64,000 nt of DNA, from assembly GCA_963835085.1 (NCBI GenBank), contig CAWIED010000002.1, positions 248,001 to 312,000 of the forward strand, given 5' to 3'. This DNA comes from JBDIAG01 sp963835085 (GTDB taxonomy: Bacteria; Actinomycetota; Actinomycetes; Actinomycetales; CAWJMD01). Positions 1 to 7,445 of the stretch are shown here, piece by piece (the stretch's first letter is position 1; the number at the start of each line of letters is the position of its first letter). The notes beneath the pieces are model-generated. The model saw only the letters and a program-made list of their open reading frames with translations. It did not search any database and had not been told where the DNA came from. The position numbers were made by a program, and so were the translations under genes.

Positions 1-1
1 C

Positions 2-781
2 TTCTGGAAGGCGAAGCAGACCAACACCAAGATCGTGGGTCTGACGAGCTACGACTACACGTCGGCCCAGATCTTCGACGAGGCGGGGGTCGACTTCCTG
101 CTAGTGGGCGACTCGGCCGCCAACATCGTCTACGGCTACGACACGACGCTGCCCATCACCCCCGAAGAGCTCATCGCCTTGTGCCGGGCGGTGGTGCGGG
201 GTGCCAAGCGAGCGCTCGTGGTGGCCGACCTGCCGTTCGGCTCCTACGAATCGGGCCCGGACGAGGCCTTGCACACGGCGATCCGCTTCATGAAGGAGAC
301 CGGTGCGCACGCCGTCAAGCTCGAGGGTGGGGAACGCAGTGCGCCGCAGATCGCCGCGATCGTTCAGGCGGGGATTCCGGTGATGGCGCACATCGGGTTC
401 ACGCCGCAGAGCGAGCACGGTTTCGGTGGGCACGTCATCCAGGGCCGCGGTGATGCCGGCGTCACGCAGCTGCTGGCCGATGCGCGAGCGGTCGAGCAGG
501 CCGGCGCCTTCAGCGTGGTGCTCGAGATGGTGCCCTCGTCGGCGGCTGCCGAGGTCACCAAGGCGATCAGCATCGCCACGTTGAGCGTGGGGGCCGGGCC
601 GCACTGCGACGGTCAACTGCTGGTCTGGACGGATTGGGCCGGTTTCACCGGGGGACGGGTGCCGCGCTTCGTCAAGCAGTACGCGCACGTGGGCGACGAT
701 CTGCGGGCTGCCGTCAAGAGCTTCCGGGCCGATGTCGACGCCGGAATCTATCCGGCACCCGAGCACGAATACCAGGACTGA
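2..781 (+). CDS. panB: 3-methyl-2-oxobutanoate hydroxymethyltransferase (5'-truncated by window)
   Basis: First enzyme of pantothenate synthesis: transfers a hydroxymethyl group from 5,10-methylene-THF to 2-oxoisovalerate to give ketopantoate, in the cytosol. The frame is open from base 2 with family-like sequence (KAKQTNTKIVGLTSYDY), so the true start lies before the window. The GTG at 35 is internal. Family motifs in order: VGDSAANIVYGYDTT (metal-binding Asp), VADLPFGSYE (second Asp), VKLEGG (Glu), HIGFTPQS, and VLEMVP with the presumed catalytic Glu. About 259 residues are visible, nearly the full family length of about 265, so only a few N-terminal residues are missing. Confidence 0.95.
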   Translation, partial: FWKAKQTNTKIVGLTSYDYTSAQIFDEAGVDFLLVGDSAANIVYGYDTTLPITPEELIALCRAVVRGAKRALVVADLPFGSYESGPDEALHTAIRFMKETGAHAVKLEGGERSAPQIAAIVQAGIPVMAHIGFTPQSEHGFGGHVIQGRGDAGVTQLLADARAVEQAGAFSVVLEMVPSSAAAEVTKAISIATLSVGAGPHCDGQLLVWTDWAGFTGGRVPRFVKQYAHVGDDLRAAVKSFRADVDAGIYPAPEHEYQD

Positions 782-854
782 GCCCCGGCCGGAGGGCACT
801 GAATCGGAGTCGCCCTACCCGGTCTCGGGGCGAGTTCCGCGTAATCTCCCTCTC

Positions 855-1694
855 ATGGCGCAACCCACTGTGACCCTGACCGGCGGACCACGCGACGTGA
901 CCATGCCTCAGCTGGGCGTCGGCTTCTGGGAGGTGCCGGACGACATCACGAGCGATCTCGTCGAGTACGCCTTGCGGATCGGCTACCGCAGCATCGACAC
1001 GGCGATGATCTACCGGAATGAGGAGGGCGTCGGTCGGGCGTTGGCCGACACCGATGTGCTGCGCGACGAGATCTTCCTGACCACCAAGGTGTGGAACTCC
1101 GACCAGGGATACGACGCCACGCTCAAGGCTCTCGACACGTCGCTGGCCAAGCTCGGCACCGACTATGTCGACCTCTACCTCATCCACTGGCCCACTCCGG
1201 CCCGCGACCGCTACCTCGAGACCTGGCGAGCCATGCGTGAGTTGCGCGCGAGGGGCAAGGCGCGCGCCATCGGCGTGTGCAACTTCAACATCGAGCACCT
1301 GGAGCGGGTGTACGAGGAGTTCGGGGAGTACCCCTCGATCAACCAGATCGAGCTGCATCCGTACCTCACGCAGCCCGAGCTGCGCGCCTTCCACCAGGCC
1401 CACGGCATCGTGACCGAAGACTGGAGTCCGCTGGCGGCGCGGTTGAACCTCATCGAAGACCCGGTGATCACCCAGATCGCCGACGAGGCCGAGTGCACCG
1501 CGGCCCAGGTCGTCTACCGCTGGCACCTCGACCTGGGCAGCGTGGTCATCCCACGCTCGACCCGGGAGTCGCGCCTGGAGGAGAACCGCGCGGTGTTGGA
1601 CGTCCGGCTGACCGACGCCCAGCGCGACGCGATCTCCGCGCTCGATCGGGGCGCGCGCACCGGTCCGGATCCGGCCACGTTCAACCTGGCGTGA
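855..1694 (+). CDS. aldo/keto reductase (2,5-diketo-gluconate reductase type)
   Basis: NADPH-dependent cytosolic carbonyl reductase, 279 aa, TIM-barrel AKR family. The catalytic tetrad is readable: Asp in SIDTAMIYRNEEGVG, Tyr in the same motif, Lys in TTKVWNSDQGYD and His in LYLIHWPTP. The signature GVCNFN and the C-terminal cofactor motif VVIPRSTRESRLEEN are present. The ATG at 855 is chosen because family similarity begins there (VTMPQLGVGFWEV). The frame stays open upstream, but that stretch overlaps panB and looks like non-family sequence. It follows panB by about 70 bp on the same strand. The physiological substrate cannot be told from sequence. Confidence 0.9.
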   Translation: MAQPTVTLTGGPRDVTMPQLGVGFWEVPDDITSDLVEYALRIGYRSIDTAMIYRNEEGVGRALADTDVLRDEIFLTTKVWNSDQGYDATLKALDTSLAKLGTDYVDLYLIHWPTPARDRYLETWRAMRELRARGKARAIGVCNFNIEHLERVYEEFGEYPSINQIELHPYLTQPELRAFHQAHGIVTEDWSPLAARLNLIEDPVITQIADEAECTAAQVVYRWHLDLGSVVIPRSTRESRLEENRAVLDVRLTDAQRDAISALDRGARTGPDPATFNLA

Positions 1695-1727
1695 GCCTGG
1701 CTCAGGCCAGGCAGCTCAGGGGCGCCG

Positions 1728-2342
1728 TTAGCCGCGTGCCACTTCGACGAAGGTGATGACGGCCAGCACCAGGCACACCACGGCTGCGATCCGCTGGATG
1801 AGCGCCAGCGGAAGCCGGGCGAGCAGGGTGCGGCCGAGCAACGCGGCCAACCCCGAGACGATGGCCAGCGCCGCCCAGGCGCCGATGAACACCGAAACCG
1901 GCTGCCCCGAGCGAGCGGCCAGGCCGGCGGTGAACAGCTGCGAGAGGTCGCCCCATTCGGCCAGCATGAGGACGAGGAACGACACCCCCGCCACCTTGAG
2001 GCCGTGCACGTCGCCGTATTTGGCCAGCTTGGTGTCGAGCTCGGCAGACTCTTGCGACTCGGCATCGTCGTCCTGAGAGGCGGAGCGCCAGAGCAGGATG
2101 CCGCCGATCGCGAACAAGAGGCCGGCGGCGACGAGGATCGGGATTCGCGGCAGCAGGTTCAGCAGCCCGCCGGCGGCCACCGCTATCGCCGTGTGCACGG
2201 CGAACGCCGCAGCCACCCCGATCCAGACGTACAGCGGGCGGAACCGGGTCGACAGCACCAGGGTCGCGATGAAGGTCTTGTCGGGAAGCTCGACGGGAAA
2301 GATGACCGCGAACGCCGTGGCGATGACCGCGAGATTCAGCAC
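1728..2342 (-). CDS. GDT1/TMEM165 family (UPF0016) membrane transporter
   Basis: About 204 aa of six predicted membrane helices in two halves, as in the GDT1 family of Mn2+/Ca2+ cation/proton exchangers. The two family signatures (E-x-G-D-K/R-T/S) are seen as ELPDKT in the first helix and EWGDLSQ in the fourth. The first has Pro where Gly is usual, a common bacterial variant. A charged cytosolic loop (DDDAESQESAELD) separates the halves. Start: GTG at 2342 gives LNLAVIATAFAVIF, the usual family N-terminus. A TTG at 2351 has a better-spaced GGGGAC upstream and is an alternative. The frame is open to 2417, but that part runs into a repeat block. The ion is inferred only. Confidence 0.85.
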   Translation of the reverse strand: MLNLAVIATAFAVIFPVELPDKTFIATLVLSTRFRPLYVWIGVAAAFAVHTAIAVAAGGLLNLLPRIPILVAAGLLFAIGGILLWRSASQDDDAESQESAELDTKLAKYGDVHGLKVAGVSFLVLMLAEWGDLSQLFTAGLAARSGQPVSVFIGAWAALAIVSGLAALLGRTLLARLPLALIQRIAAVVCLVLAVITFVEVARG

Positions 2343-2520
2343 AAGTGGCAATTCTGTCCCCGTCGCCGACTCGAGGCGAATCCGGGCTGGTACCCGCACA
2401 TGGGCGGCTAGGCCCAATGCCGTCCGGCGTGCGTGTCACGATCTGCGTGGGGTGGGCAAGTTCAGCGACGCGCGGGCAGCCTAGGGGTGGAGGGCAGGGC
2501 CGGGGACAGCGGACGGAATC

Positions 2521-2612
2521 GGGCGACAGGCGGACGGAGCCGGGCGACAGGTGGGCGGAGCCGGGCGACAGGTGGACTGAGCCGGGCGACAGGTGGACTG
2601 AGCCGGGCGATG
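2521..2612. repeat. 21-bp tandem repeats
   Basis: More than four head-to-tail 21-bp units starting at 2521, 2542, 2563, 2584 and 2605. Each begins GGGCGACAGG and ends GAGCC. A degenerate unit precedes them near 2502. A related stretch, inverted, occurs near 21630-21660 (CTCCGTCCACCTGTCGCCCG). Part of the MITE-like block. Confidence 0.85.
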
Positions 2613-2683
2613 GGCAGCGACAACCTGCCTGGATATTCCGCAAAGGGAGATTTCGAGAGTCGCAGGGGGCGGGCTTTTTCTGC

Positions 2684-2722
2684 GCTATGGCGATGCCCCC
2701 TTCGGCGGGGCATTGCCATAGC
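2684..2722. repeat. long hairpin, GCTATGGCGATGCCCC stem
   Basis: Arms 2684-2699 and 2707-2722 pair over 16 bp with one G-T wobble, around a 7-base CTTCGGC loop. The same hairpin, with one bulged base, occurs at 21515-21554, so it is a conserved module of the repeat block. It could act as a terminator-like RNA structure. Confidence 0.85.
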
Positions 2723-2777
2723 GTCAGAAACCGGCCCCTTCACTAGCCCTGCGGGAACCGGACTCGACCCCCCTCAC

Positions 2778-3057
2778 GGTCCGGGGTCGCTGCGTGGTGC
2801 CGTGCGCGGTGTATTTGCCGCGGTTGGCACCGGGTTGAGTGCCGGGGCTGGGGTTGGGGTCGTTGGGTGGTGCCGTGCGCGGTGTATTTGCCGCGGTTGG
2901 CACCGGGTTGAGTGCCGGGGCTGGGGTTGGGGTCGCTGCGTGGTGCCGTGCGCGGTGTATTTGCCGCGGTTGGCACCGGGTTGAGTGCCGGAACTGGGGT
3001 TGGGGTCGTTGGGTGGTGCCGTGCGCGGTCTATCCGCCACGGTTGGCACCGGGTCAG
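2778..3057 (+). repeat. 73-bp tandem repeats with internal hairpin
   Basis: Units begin with TGGTGCCGTGCGCGG at 2795, 2868, 2941 and 3014, an exact 73-bp period; the last is partial. Each unit can fold: GGTGCC pairs with GGCACC, and inside that CGCGG pairs with CCGCG. Units with the same 73-bp period occur inverted at 21264-21480 with mostly pair-preserving changes. No ribosome site or convincing reading frame accompanies them. Confidence 0.85.
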
Positions 3058-3198
3058 GCGCCTTGTGTTGAAGATCGCATCAGAAGTCCGGCAAGACTGT
3101 GATTCACCTTCCGACAAGGGCTGCGCCTTCCTCGCCAGACGCAACCCCGAAATCCGAGATGGCACCAAACTCCGAACTTAACCGAACGGCAGCCCGGC

Positions 3199-3978
3199 CT
3201 AGGCCCCGGACTTGGAGGAGGCGGTAAGCAACTGGTCGACGATCACGCTCTCGCCCATGGCATCGGGGTGGTCGCCATCGTCGGCGAGCAGGGGCGTGAG
3301 GTTGGCTCCGGCCCGGTCGGCGAAGGCCGCCTTGAGATCGATGCACACGGCTCCGGCGTCGCTTGCCTGTTGGCAGATGGCCTGGTTGGCGGCGTCCGTC
3401 AGCGTATTGCTCCAGGCGATATAGGCCGGTGTCTCGACGTCTGTGGCCACGTCGCCCGCCAGGAAGACATTCCAGTAGTTCAGCACCATCACGGTCTGCG
3501 GCCGGGAACCGCGCAACTCATGCACGAACGACAGGATCAGCTTCAGCCGCGCTGCCATCGCGGACACTTGAGGTTGGTAGCACGAGGCTGCGCAGCCGCC
3601 GGCGTCGTAGGCGGCGGCCGCCTGGTATAGGTCGTTGGCGCCGATCGAGATGAGCACCACCCGGGCATGTGCCACCGCGCGTCGGGTGGCCGCATCGCTG
3701 CTCAGGTCGGTGAGCAGATCGTCCGTGGTGGCACCGCCCACTGAGCGGTCGAGGCCTTGATAGGCCTTGTGGCTGCGGTCGCTGAGGGCCTGGGTGTATT
3801 CCGACACCACCCCGTCGCAGTCGCAGTTGTCTCCCGCCATCACCGAGTCGCCGAGGCCCACCACGAGGGGGCCGGCGAAGCCAGGTCGTAGTTGGGGCGC
3901 GAGCACTGCCAACCCCGTCGCCAGTGCGAGCACCAGCAGCAAGGTCAGCCGCCGCCCCACGACGCCCCGCAGTCTCAC
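3199..3978 (-). CDS. secreted SGNH/GDSL-family hydrolase
   Basis: About 259 aa. An N-terminal hydrophobic segment (LTLLLVLALATGLAVLAP) after basic residues predicts export or an anchor. SGNH motifs follow in order: GLGDSVMAGDN with the nucleophile Ser, the Gly-containing block around SVGGATT, SIGANDLY with the oxyanion Asn, and DGDHPDAMG with catalytic Asp and His. Several Cys residues (CDCD, CAASCY) suit an exported protein with disulfides. The GTG start at 3978 overlaps the TGA of the upstream transporter gene (GTGA), implying translational coupling. A longer open frame upstream is antisense to coding and is not family-like. The stop codon (CTAG context) sits at the edge of a repeat block. 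Substrate unknown; an esterase or lipase is likely. Confidence 0.85.
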   Translation of the reverse strand: MRLRGVVGRRLTLLLVLALATGLAVLAPQLRPGFAGPLVVGLGDSVMAGDNCDCDGVVSEYTQALSDRSHKAYQGLDRSVGGATTDDLLTDLSSDAATRRAVAHARVVLISIGANDLYQAAAAYDAGGCAASCYQPQVSAMAARLKLILSFVHELRGSRPQTVMVLNYWNVFLAGDVATDVETPAYIAWSNTLTDAANQAICQQASDAGAVCIDLKAAFADRAGANLTPLLADDGDHPDAMGESVIVDQLLTASSKSGA

Positions 3979-4871
3979 GCCGCGTCCACCTCGCCCATCG
4001 ATCGGGTGGCCACCGTCTCGGCCTCCAGGCTGAGGGTGATGGTTGAGGCGATGGCCACGACGAGGGCCAAGAGCGCTGGCACCTCCCAGCCCGGACGAAT
4101 CTGGTCGTGCAGCACCTCGACCCCGAGAATCGACGGGACGACGATCTCCACCACCCACAGCCAGGCCGTCACACTCGTGACGCCGTGCGGTCCTGCCACT
4201 TCCAAGGCCCGGGCGTACGTGAGTGCGCCGACCGCGGACAACGCGAGCATCAGCCAGGCCAGCGGGTCCTGCACAATCTCGCCCCAGCTCGACCGTCCGT
4301 GCAAGCCGCGGGTGGCGACGGCGGCCAGGGAGTACGCCAGGCCTGACACGATGGCTGCCGCCACCGGCCGGCTCACCAGGAACATCCGGACGGTCAGCGC
4401 CACCAGGGCGACCAAGCACACGCCGAGGGCCAGCGCGAGCCAGCCCGGCGGGTTGGTCGCCTCTCCCTGGGCGGCGCTGATGGTCAGCACGGTCACTGCT
4501 ACCACCACAGTCGCAATGGCTGTCATGGACCTGCGGCTGGGCCGGATGGAGAGCAGTCGATCGTTCAGGATCACCGTGACGACCAGTGACGTTGCCAGCA
4601 CCGGTTGCACAACCAGGAGCGGCAGGTATCTCATGGCCACTAGCGACAAGGCCCAACCTAGGGCGTCGAGCACCCAGCCGAACAGGTAGGCGGGTTGCAG
4701 CATGATGCTGCGCGCGCCCGAACGGGCTGCGCCGAGCGCCTGGGCCGTGGTGCCGCCGCCTTCCAGCACTGCCGCCAGAAGGACGCATGCCAACCCCAAC
4801 GCCATGCCTGCCACGGCGAGGAGTGTTGCAGACAGACCTGGGGATGACCCGACCGGCGCTCCCGGATGCAT
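3975..4871 (-). CDS. DMT/EamA-type membrane transporter
   Basis: About 298 aa, with nine or ten hydrophobic helices and short loops, resembling the drug/metabolite transporter superfamily (two EamA-like halves, e.g. YLPLLVVQPVLATSLVVTVI and TSVTAWLWVVEIVVPSI). The position of the start is uncertain. ATG at 4871 (MHPGAPVGSSPGLSATLLA) lies just before the first helix; another ATG at 4934 has GGGGCGG in front but would overlap the divergent esterase. It is followed directly by the SGNH hydrolase with a 4-bp overlap, so the two are probably one transcript. The substrate cannot be inferred. Confidence 0.75.
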   Translation of the reverse strand: MHPGAPVGSSPGLSATLLAVAGMALGLACVLLAAVLEGGGTTAQALGAARSGARSIMLQPAYLFGWVLDALGWALSLVAMRYLPLLVVQPVLATSLVVTVILNDRLLSIRPSRRSMTAIATVVVAVTVLTISAAQGEATNPPGWLALALGVCLVALVALTVRMFLVSRPVAAAIVSGLAYSLAAVATRGLHGRSSWGEIVQDPLAWLMLALSAVGALTYARALEVAGPHGVTSVTAWLWVVEIVVPSILGVEVLHDQIRPGWEVPALLALVVAIASTITLSLEAETVATRSMGEVDAA

Positions 4872-4895
4872 GCCCGCGGGGGTACCCACGCCTCG

Positions 4896-6050
4896 ATGCC
4901 CGTGGATGCGTGCGGTACGACTGGAGTCGTGCATGCCGCCCCGGTCACCGTTCAGCCCGAATCGGGCCAGACGCTTCCACGGCACATCATCGAGGCGATC
5001 CAGAACGGGGCTGACTGGCTCAGCTCATGGTGGCCGCCTGCGGTGTTCGTGGTGCTCTTCGTGGTGCTGGTGGGCTGGCTGATCGCGCGACGCTTCCTGC
5101 ATCCGCACCGGCGCCGTCACACCTGGGCCTTCAGCCCCGTGCTGCTGGTGCTGGTTGTCTGCTTCGGGCTGGCGGTGGCCAACACCGTCTCGGGGTATGT
5201 GCCCTCGATCGCGGCCGCGCAGGTGTTGATCGACGGAGTGCGTGCGCACAGCAGCGACAAAGGCCGCGGGCAGGTGATGGCGGTGCGGGTCCCCGTGCCG
5301 GCCGATCGGCACCTCGATGTCAGCGACACCTACGTCTACACCCCGCCCGGCTATTCGAAGCACCGCGAGAAGCGCTATCCGGTGGTCTATCTCGTGCACG
5401 GCACGCCGGGCACGGCGTCCGACTGGATCGCCGCGGGTCAGATCGCCTCGACCATGGACCTGCTCATCACCGAGGGAACGATCCGCCCGATGATCGTGGT
5501 GGCTCCCGATCTCAACTCGCCTGCCACCGACGACACCGAATGCCTCAACGCGTCTCGCGCAGACGGTCCCCAGGTCACGACCTACCTCGACCACGACGTG
5601 ATTGACTACGTGGACGCCCACTTCCGAACAGTGCCCGATCGGGCCTATCGCGCCATCGGCGGATTCTCGATGGGCGGCTACTGTGCGATCGACCGGGTCT
5701 TGCGCAGCGATCGGTACGACTATTCGATCGCCATCGAGCCGTACGACAACCCGGGCGGCGGGGGCCGGGACATGCTGGCCAGCCAGGCCGAATTCAATGC
5801 GGCCAGCCCGGGCGTCTATCTGCACACCATGACGTTCCGGCACCCGGTCTCGGTGTTCATCGATGCCGGTGCCGACAGCAACGAGGCGGAGATCGTCCAG
5901 GCCCAACGGCTTGCTGACCTGCTCGCCCAACGTGGGCAGAACGTGACCTACCGCTTGGAACCGGGTCTTGGGCACACCTGGACGATGGCCCGGCAAGCCG
6001 TCGCCTACGGCCTGGTGTTCGTGTCGAGGCAGTTGCCCGAAGGCTCGTAA
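4896..6050 (+). CDS. membrane-anchored alpha/beta-hydrolase esterase (antigen 85/esterase D fold)
   Basis: About 384 aa. Two N-terminal membrane segments (PPAVFVVLFVVLVGWLI and FSPVLLVLVVCFGLAVA) anchor an extracytoplasmic hydrolase domain. That domain has YTPPGYSKHREKRYPVVYLVHG (oxyanion strand), the nucleophile elbow GGFSMGGYCA, a later Asp in VFIDAGADSNE, and catalytic His in GLGHTWTMA. This order matches the PF00756 esterase family, which includes mycolyltransferase-like enzymes. The start is uncertain: ATG 4896, or GTG 4929 just before HAAPVTVQ. It is divergent from the DMT transporter with almost no spacer, so promoters must overlap coding. The reaction is inferred as ester hydrolysis or acyl transfer. 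Confidence 0.8.
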   Translation: MPVDACGTTGVVHAAPVTVQPESGQTLPRHIIEAIQNGADWLSSWWPPAVFVVLFVVLVGWLIARRFLHPHRRRHTWAFSPVLLVLVVCFGLAVANTVSGYVPSIAAAQVLIDGVRAHSSDKGRGQVMAVRVPVPADRHLDVSDTYVYTPPGYSKHREKRYPVVYLVHGTPGTASDWIAAGQIASTMDLLITEGTIRPMIVVAPDLNSPATDDTECLNASRADGPQVTTYLDHDVIDYVDAHFRTVPDRAYRAIGGFSMGGYCAIDRVLRSDRYDYSIAIEPYDNPGGGGRDMLASQAEFNAASPGVYLHTMTFRHPVSVFIDAGADSNEAEIVQAQRLADLLAQRGQNVTYRLEPGLGHTWTMARQAVAYGLVFVSRQLPEGS

Positions 6051-6065
6051 CGCCGCAACGTCGCC

Positions 6066-6140
6066 CGTCGAACTGTCACGTTCTTCGCCCATCCGTGGCC
6101 AACGTGGTGACAGGCCAGCGAACAACGTGACAGTTCGACG
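6066..6140. repeat. 75-bp palindromic element between convergent genes
   Basis: Arms 6066-6087 and 6119-6140 match at 21 of 22 positions (core TCGAACTGTCACGTT). They lie between the ends of the esterase (+) and the MFS gene (-). The hairpin could serve as a bidirectional terminator, but its length is unusual for one. No second copy was seen in the window. Confidence 0.85.
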
Positions 6141-6189
6141 ACCGACTAGGCCACGACGACCTACCGGGACGCCGCTCGTACGTCGGCGA

Positions 6190-7395
6190 TCACGTCCAGT
6201 GCCGGTCGCGAGCGGGGACGAGCGGGATCGACAGAAGGGGCATCAGCGCCACCAGCGCGAACGACATCGGATAGCCGACGACCGTGATGAGGGCGCCGAC
6301 ACCGGGCCCCACTGCGGCGGCGGCCACGAACTGGCCGGTGTTCTGAATGCCGAGGGCCCGGCCCGACCAGCCCGGACCGGCAGCCTCCACGATGGAGGTG
6401 TACGCGAGTCCGTTGTCGGCGACACTTACGGTCGAGGCGACCACCAGCATCACCGCCGACGCCGCAATCCAGTGCAGTGCGCCGCACGCCGCCAACACCA
6501 GCATGACCGCGAGTCCCGACACGCACACCCAGCGGAGCACCCGGACGCGACTGCCCAGCCGATCGCTGAGGCCGCCGACGGCGATCCGACCGAGCGCGCC
6601 CACGAACTGGGCGACGGCGATCACGGCGCCGGCCGCGGCGGGGTTCCAACCGAGACCGCTGATGAGCCAGACGAGTCCAAACGTCGACAGGGTGAACTGA
6701 GGCACGACGAGCAGCAGCGAGAGCACGTGGATGCGGGTCAGGAACAGGTTTGTGCGATACGGGCTCACCGGTCGAGAGTCGTCCGGTGCCGCCGGGGCAG
6801 GCCTCGGCGGATTGACGATGCCGAACGCGCAGGCCACAGCCAGCACGACGAGCGCGACGGCACAGACGAGCAGTGGCGCGCCGATACCGAATTGGCTTGC
6901 CAGGGCCGGGACGCACAACGCGGCTACGGCGACCCCAAGGGGCTGCGACATCTGGCGGATGCCCATCGCCAGGCCCCGTCGAGAACGCGGAAACCACCCG
7001 GCGACCACCCTGCCGGAGGCGGCGTTGGTGCTAGCGGCGGACGCCCCACCGAGGAAGAGCAGGACGCCGATGCCGACATAGCCCGACACGACCACTGCGC
7101 CGGCTGCGAAGAATGCCGTGAGCGCAAGACCGCCGGCGATAACCCAGCGCTCGCCGTAGCGGTCTGCGAGTGCGCCCCACGCCACCAGGGTGAGGACCAT
7201 TCCGAAGGTCGGGGCCGCGGCCAGAAGGCCGGCCTGCGAGAGGGAGAAACCGTGATGCAAGTGCAGCAGCGGAATCAGGTACGCAGGGGTGCTCACCAAC
7301 ATCGCGCCGGCGGATTGCGCGCCGACACCGAGCGCCAGCATCCGCCAGGCGGGCGTCGGTATCGATTCGCGGGTGCCGGCCGCGGGATCGCTCAT
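6190..7395 (-). CDS. MFS transporter
   Basis: 401 aa with 12 predicted membrane helices. The typical MFS loop signature occurs between helices 2 and 3 (WGALADRYGERWVIAGG) and again in the second half (GGLSDRLGSRVRVLRW). A central loop rich in Pro and Ala separates the halves. Start: ATG at 7395 (MSDPAAG) with GGAGG six bases upstream; the frame extends further but runs through the operator. It is divergent from a GntR regulator, with a near-ideal GntR palindrome between them, so it is almost certainly regulated by that protein. The substrate is unknown; a small carboxylate or similar metabolite would fit an FCD-type regulator. Confidence 0.9.
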   Translation of the reverse strand: MSDPAAGTRESIPTPAWRMLALGVGAQSAGAMLVSTPAYLIPLLHLHHGFSLSQAGLLAAAPTFGMVLTLVAWGALADRYGERWVIAGGLALTAFFAAGAVVVSGYVGIGVLLFLGGASAASTNAASGRVVAGWFPRSRRGLAMGIRQMSQPLGVAVAALCVPALASQFGIGAPLLVCAVALVVLAVACAFGIVNPPRPAPAAPDDSRPVSPYRTNLFLTRIHVLSLLLVVPQFTLSTFGLVWLISGLGWNPAAAGAVIAVAQFVGALGRIAVGGLSDRLGSRVRVLRWVCVSGLAVMLVLAACGALHWIAASAVMLVVASTVSVADNGLAYTSIVEAAGPGWSGRALGIQNTGQFVAAAAVGPGVGALITVVGYPMSFALVALMPLLSIPLVPARDRHWT

Positions 7396-7409
7396 GTCGT
7401 CCTCCATCC

Positions 7410-7436
7410 TGTGGTATACCATCTTGGTATACCACA
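7410..7436. promoter_or_regulatory. GntR-type operator, paired TGGTATACCA
   Basis: Two copies of the self-palindromic decamer TGGTATACCA are separated by 3 bases, and the whole 27 bp is a perfect inverted repeat (outer bases TGTGG/CCACA). It lies in the 50-bp gap between the divergent MFS and GntR starts and abuts the GntR gene's AGGAGG. TnGTnnnACnA-like palindromes are known GntR/FadR-family sites, so autoregulation plus control of the transporter is the natural reading. Confidence 0.85.
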
Positions 7437-7445
7437 GGAGGCCAC

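Larger units (their letters stand above)
2415..3195. repeat. MITE-like repeat block, copy 1
   Basis: No credible gene lies between the GDT1 gene and the SGNH hydrolase; the stretch is built of repeats. Its left edge reads CAATGCCGTCCGG (2415). Its right edge reads TTAACCGAACGGCAG (3178-3192). These are imperfect inverted copies of each other and resemble the ends of the IS4-type element at 21908-23374. Outside lie GGCTAGGCC (2406-2414) and GGCCTAGGCC (3196-3205), nearly identical and possibly a target duplication. Inside are 21-bp repeats, a 16-bp-stem hairpin and 73-bp repeats. A diverged copy with the internal modules in the opposite orientation lies at 21234-21897. Mobilisation by an IS4-type transposase is inference. 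Confidence 0.6.

Noticed and set aside
2778..3057. CRISPR-like array
   Set aside because: Units are contiguous 73-mers without unique spacers, and no cas genes are present.
2433..3181. Overlapping open frames with repeated peptides in the repeat block
   Set aside because: Multiples of 21 bp keep a frame open by chance. The 73-bp period is not a multiple of three, and no frame has a ribosome site or codon bias.
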